Positions 59,061 to 64,000 of a stretch of DNA of 64,000 nucleotides are shown here, one piece after another. The notes under the pieces are model-generated. The model did no database searches and was not told the DNA's origin. It saw only the letters and a list, made by a program, of their open reading frames with translations. The stretch comes from Lates calcarifer (Eukaryota; Chordata; Actinopteri; Centropomidae): assembly GCF_001640805.2 (NCBI RefSeq), contig NC_066852.1, positions 4,324,194-4,388,193 of the forward strand, written 5' to 3'. Position 1 is the first letter of the stretch. The number at the start of each line of letters is the position of its first letter. The translations under genes were made by a program, and so were the position numbers.

Positions 59061-62000
59061 AACTCTGCTGCTGTTATGAGAAGCCACAACCTGGACACTG
59101 GCAGTGGAGCTTTACTTTCCTCAGTGGTAAGCCCACGCTGAAGTGAGACTTGAACAGAAAGCTTTGGACAGATTCCACTTTCCCCCTTGTGGTGAATTTG
59201 CTTGAGCTTGGGGTTGAAGGTGGGGGAAAGAGACCTTCTCCTCCTCCTCCCTGCTCCTCGCAATCTCAGTGTTTTCCCTAAAGCCTTCCTTTGGTTTGAG
59301 GCAGGATGCCTTTCTGAAGCCCTCACCCCCCTTTAGATGCTCTGTTAGGGCCTGTGGAAGAAACAAGCTGTCCCCTAGTGCATGGGTTCCCCTATAGAAA
59401 TGGTTGTCATGGGTTTATTGTACACTGTTTTGTCAAATAGAGGCCGTTTTTAAGGTCAAGTCTTGCAGTTTGAACAACTGCATTTTAGGTAGGATGAAAA
59501 CCCAACAATGCATTCGTTTTATAGACGAACACAGCTTTCTGTCACCTTTTTACCTCACACACATGCCTACTGAAGAGTTCCCTACACCTCCGGTAGAATA
59601 CCTCTGTATTTGAATAGTTCTTATCCCTTCCATTCCCTCAGCTTATACCCCAAATTACTTAAACCAGGGTAAATAATCATGATGGATAGGCATCCATTAC
59701 CAACTCTTTGCTTAGTGTTTCCCTGTGGTACACTGATGTGGTGTACCCAAACTACAGAAAAAAAAATCATGGTTGAGTATTTGATTTATATGTTAAGATG
59801 ATGCTACTGTAAAACAGTATGTGGTAGCTACAAATAATCATGTTGAATCATGACTGAATGTGTAAGAGTACACCTGTGCATACCCTTGCATCTGAACTAG
59901 CATTGACAGAGGGTGTTTGTCCTGTTTATCTGTTAGGTTCACAGTGTCCCTGTCAGGCTTATAAAACTATAGGTTGGCTTAAAAACTGCTTCTTGTGATG
60001 GGAAAATTGTGTGAAAGTGATTCAAATATAGCCTTAACCCTCCCACCTAGACCCTCTTTGCTACCACAAAGCCCTCAACTAGCTTTGTGCTCAATGCCAT
60101 CACAGTCCGGAAGTCAGTGTAATGTTTTTGAATAGTGAAGATGCAGTTTTTGTCGATACTTGATCTTATTGCAGTTTCTGTAGCAATTAGAAAGGTCAGT
60201 TCCTTGTGTGCGACTTATTTCATGGAATAGGTTTTTGTTTGTTTGTTTGTTTGCTTATTATGTAAACACTGCACTAATTTGTAACTGAAGTTTGAGTTGC
60301 TCTTGGAAGGGTTATGACATGCCTTGTCTCCAACGGGCACAGTGATTTTACTGTCTCAGTGGTGTCTTCAGTGTCCTGGCTAAAGCCAGCCACAAGCTCC
60401 AACATAAAAGATCAGGAGTTTGTGAGTGGAAATGAATCATTTGTTGAGTGAATTGGTTTAATTCTACATGTCTCATAAAATGAGAAATTTGGAAAAAATA
60501 CAATGTGGGAATAATATTTCCCGTATTTCTCTGTTTTTTTGCAGAAACAAAGCATTGAATTAATGTGTTGAAATCAGACCGTGCTATGCTATGGTTCCTC
60601 TTAGAGCTAATGGAGACAAGGCATTTAATAATCATTTCTCCATTTGTTTCCTATTGGCCTTTTGAGATTTTATTGCCAAGTAATGGTCTACTCAGAGGTC
60701 ACATGTTATCAATGTTTTTGATTTTTACAAGTATTTACGTATAAGATGCTACTTTATGCTCTTTACTTTTGGCTTTTCTGTGTTCATGTTTGGTCAGAAT
60801 CATTCCATTTCCATGCCTCTGTCTTGGCCATACTTTAGCTTGCTGTTTCTCAGCAGTAGGAGTGAGGAAAAATAAGGACGGTTGCAGTTAAACTGCAGGT
60901 TTGTCGTCTTCCTTAGGTTCAGTGGAACCTGAAAGAGCTGCCACAGACTAGTGGAGGATAACTGAGAGTTACAGACTCTCCAACAATACCCCTCACCTCC
61001 TTACCTAGCAGCCTTTTGTTCCTCTGTGTAGACCAATACTTAATTTATCACATTTTGGATTCAATCACATTTATAACTTTTATAGCTTTTTGTTTTCTGT
61101 TTGATTGTTCTTCTTTTAAAGTTTGTGCATTTATGATGCTCTTTTAACTAGGTCCTATGAACTTCAATGGTTTATCGTGAGTTCAAGTTTACTGGATTAA
61201 GACTGTTGTCAAAAAAGATCAAGCTTATAGACAATTAATGCATATATGCTTACCTGCTAAGCAAATGGGCACTGAGATAAAATGCACTGTCTCTAGACCT
61301 CTGGAGGAGTGTATTTGACTGTGACTGCATCCCCATTTCTCAGTTATGTTTTCAGATGTGTTGAGAGTGCTTTCAGACACTTAATGATAGGACCAACACA
61401 TAAGAAATGAATGGGTCTTAGAGAACTCATGCATCTTGAAAGAGTATTTTTCCTAAATCAAAGCATTGCTACATGGTAATAATGCTCTGTTAATGTAGGC
61501 CTTTGTGTGCAAATGTGGAGCACATGCAAAAAATCTGTAATTACTCTCTAAATTTGTCCTTACAGTCTAACAAACTAACTGCAAATGTTTCCCAGTTAAG
61601 TTTAAGGAAACCACAGTATGCTTTACGATAATCTAATAATAAACGGCATATATATATTTTTTCAGATGTGAGAGAAAGTTAAATTAAGGATGATATCATC
61701 CAAGCAGTAAAGTGTATAGTTCTTCCACTGGTGGACATCAGTGTAGTTCTTTGCTAAGACAAAGAAACTGTCTTCCCCCAGAATAGAGATATATTTGCTT
61801 TTAGCCCGTGAGTTTATTGACATTTGCCAAAGAAAAGGAAAAGGTATATTCAAATGAAAATCCTGTATATATATAGAGAAAACAAACAAAAAAAGAAATA
61901 AAACAAAGCTAGCATAACAGTTGCACTGCATTTTCTAGGTGTGTAAATCTTCAGGTAACAATATCAGCACAATTCATCCTGTGTATCTAATGGGCTTTCC

Positions 62001-62765
62001 TTGGTGTTTGAACCCAGAGTTGGAATGAAGTGCAACAAAAGGGCACCACTCAATGCCTCTTTTAGTATACAGTATTTGCACCTTATGACCCAAACCAAAA
62101 TGATCATGATCTTTGAAGAAAATATATAATTTTTACCCACTCTCTGGAAATTATGCATTTTAACTGTTGAATATGCGAGAATCCAGTCAATAACAAATCC
62201 ACACATCTACAAAACAGCCATAATACTGTCACGTCTCCACCACCCCCTCTTTTTCTATCTAGAAAATGCTTCTATAAAGTTGAAATTCCTATATTAGTTA
62301 CTTAAATGACTATAATACCCTTTTGTGCTAGTACTGTCTTCTTGAATGTAATCATTTTGTACCTGTATTTTTCTAATTCAGTCTTGATTGTACTGTACGT
62401 ATGCTATGATGGTATACTGTTCCTTAGGTGCATAGTTACAACCATTCTCATGACAGGATAGGTGCTGTGCTGCAAACTCAATGGAAATGTGTGGAGATTT
62501 TAAGTCCAAAGGACTTACTGTACCATGTGAGCGTCCATGAGACTGATAACTGAGAGATTCTTGCAGTTTGAGTGGTGGAATAATAGCTTTCCCTGGTTTG
62601 CTACTTCTTTTTCCTTTGCAGTAAAAGTGAAAGTCTGTTCAGGACAGTTTATGAAACAGGGACACTCCTGCAATCAGGCAGAACAACTGAATGCTTGAGT
62701 TTCAACTTATTTATTACTGTTCCTTTTTATAGTTTTAGTCGAATAAAAAACAATGAAATATACAA
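59061..62765 (+). other. bbx: bbx 3' UTR (extent inferred)
   Basis: About 3.7 kb with no recognised coding sequence, AT-rich with T runs and a GTTT tract near 60234-60252. The likely end is the AATAAA at 62742-62747. Earlier AATAAA-like hexamers (for example near 61897) could give shorter forms. Confidence 0.5.
62742..62747 (+). terminator. bbx: candidate bbx poly(A) signal AATAAA
   Basis: Canonical hexamer about 3.7 kb after the stop. Use is not proven. Confidence 0.4.
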
Positions 62766-64000
62766 CTGAATATGCATCCATTTATACATGAACATGTATA
62801 AGATAATCTACCCTTTACTGGAATGTAGATCATGGCTTCCTTTTGTTTTTGTTCTTTTGTTAAGAGGAGGTTATGCCAGATCTTTTGAGTCTTCTTTCCT
62901 CTGATAGTTTGTACAACATGTGCTTAATCTAATTTATCTTATTGGTAATCATCATGACAGATATGTTTTTTGATTGTTACAGCCCAGTTGTTAAATGCAG
63001 CCTTATTGGAACCCCTGCTTAGTGAGGGATCCCTTAACCTCCCACTATCCCTACTCCGCCCCACCCACAACTCCTATGTCATAACACTGTTTGCTGATGC
63101 AACTATTATTCCTTTTACACTTTCTGCTGACGCAATTATTACTTCTTGAACACCTATTAAAATAACATCTATTACATCCGTGTCAACATTTCTGTTGTTT
63201 ACGCTGATTTTTAGACTCATTGTTCCTCACACTCACAGTAGTACACACATACAACTGGACTGGACATGGGTCATTATTTGCTCATATTGTGTGTATGTGT
63301 GAGTGTGTGTGTGGGTAGATAGATTGATTGATATATATACACACAGACACAATGGCTATCAAAATACAAATTTGACCCAACAACGTCTGAAGTCGGGTGG
63401 CTCATTTGAATTTTTAACAATGTAATGCAATATTACTCCAAACACGGATGTGTCTGTGTTACCATGACGTTCCATTGTTTTTCAAAAGGATTTATTTTAT
63501 TTTATTTTTTTTTTACTTAAAGCTGTGGGACCAGTTACTTACTGGTTAATAACAAAGTGAGAGCGGATTTTTGGGGAAACTTTTGCAAACTTATATTTAA
63601 TACTTAAATATTTTACAAAAATACTCAGTCCCTTTGTTGTGGAACTTTAAACTCTGGTCAGGCACTTCCTCTTTGCTTTAATTATCCTTGAGGTGTGTCT
63701 ATAACTTGATTGGACTTGATTGACTGTAGCAAACTGAATTGATTGAACATAGAGTAAGAATAAACACAATTGTGTATCAGGTCACATAATTCACAGTGTA
63801 TGTCAGGACAAAAACCAAGCCTAAAAGTCCAAGGAACTTTTTGTAGACCTCTACAGTACAAAGTATAGCAAAGTATAAAACAATTTCTAAAGCTTTGAGT
63901 GTTCCCAGGAGGAAGTAAGACGGGTCTTGGACAGTTAAGAGTTTCAGAAGTCCTCTGCAGAGATGAAAGAACCCTGCTGAAAAGCCAACTATCTCAGGTG
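62766..64000. other. intergenic or distal 3' region
   Basis: AT-rich with TG/TATA microsatellites near 63285-63350 and a T/A-rich run at about 63490-63513. No gene was recognised up to the window edge. Confidence 0.5.

Noticed and set aside
59054..59366. Overlapping minus-strand frames (90 and 81 codons)
   Set aside because: They overlap the bbx stop and 3' UTR in antisense; no similarity or splice context.
1..64000. CRISPR arrays, bacterial operons, tRNA or rRNA genes
   Set aside because: No regularly spaced direct repeats, ribosome-binding sites, or tRNA/rRNA signatures were noticed; the window is vertebrate nuclear DNA.

Overview
The window is nuclear DNA from a vertebrate, almost certainly a teleost fish. 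It has intron-containing genes with GT-AG splice sites and protein sequences close to vertebrate DLG2 and BBX. It also carries typical fish repeats: L2-like LINE tails, hAT and Tc1/mariner remnants, and Ty3/gypsy fragments. No bacterial, phage, CRISPR or operon-like structure was seen.

Layout. (1) About 1-22 kb, plus strand: the 3' half of dlg2 (PSD-93/chapsyn-110, a synaptic MAGUK scaffold). Twelve coding exons were joined by hand with matching phases, from the third PDZ domain through SH3 and HOOK to the guanylate-kinase-like domain and the terminal residues SKEKL. A thirteenth exon is an alternative HOOK exon. The gene's 5' part lies off the left edge. (2) About 22-25/26 kb: AT-rich dlg2 3' UTR and intergenic DNA. 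(3) About 26.5-35.6 kb: a nested graveyard of retrotransposons and a DNA transposon. It holds an APE-type LINE, an L2 tail inserted in it, a Ty3/gypsy gag-pol fragment with a telomere-like repeat at an internal break, an L2 LINE interrupted by an inverted piece of the same gypsy family, a second gypsy element split by a fish dispersed repeat, and an IS630/Tc1-like transposase. (4) About 37.6-40.3 kb: relatively CpG-rich sequence, the best candidate for the promoter and first exons of the next gene. (5) 45.4-59.1 kb, plus strand: bbx (HMG-box protein, bobby sox homologue). It is complete from ATG to stop in 15 well-supported coding exons plus one optional exon, about 890-912 residues. A long 3' UTR follows, with a candidate poly(A) signal near 62.74 kb. 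Introns of both genes carry further transposon fossils.

The two genes are unrelated in function (synaptic scaffold; nuclear DNA-binding protein) and there is no sign that they work together. I found no undescribed multi-gene system. The most interesting observations are splice-level and structural: a phase-matched alternative HOOK exon pair, a possible 21/24-nt microexon in the GK domain, an alternative dlg2 N-terminus at PDZ3, the telomere-repeat scar in a retroelement, a perfect oestrogen-response-element palindrome in a bbx intron, and a near-100-nt hairpin in a dlg2 intron. All coordinates were derived by reading; no alignment or transcript data were available.
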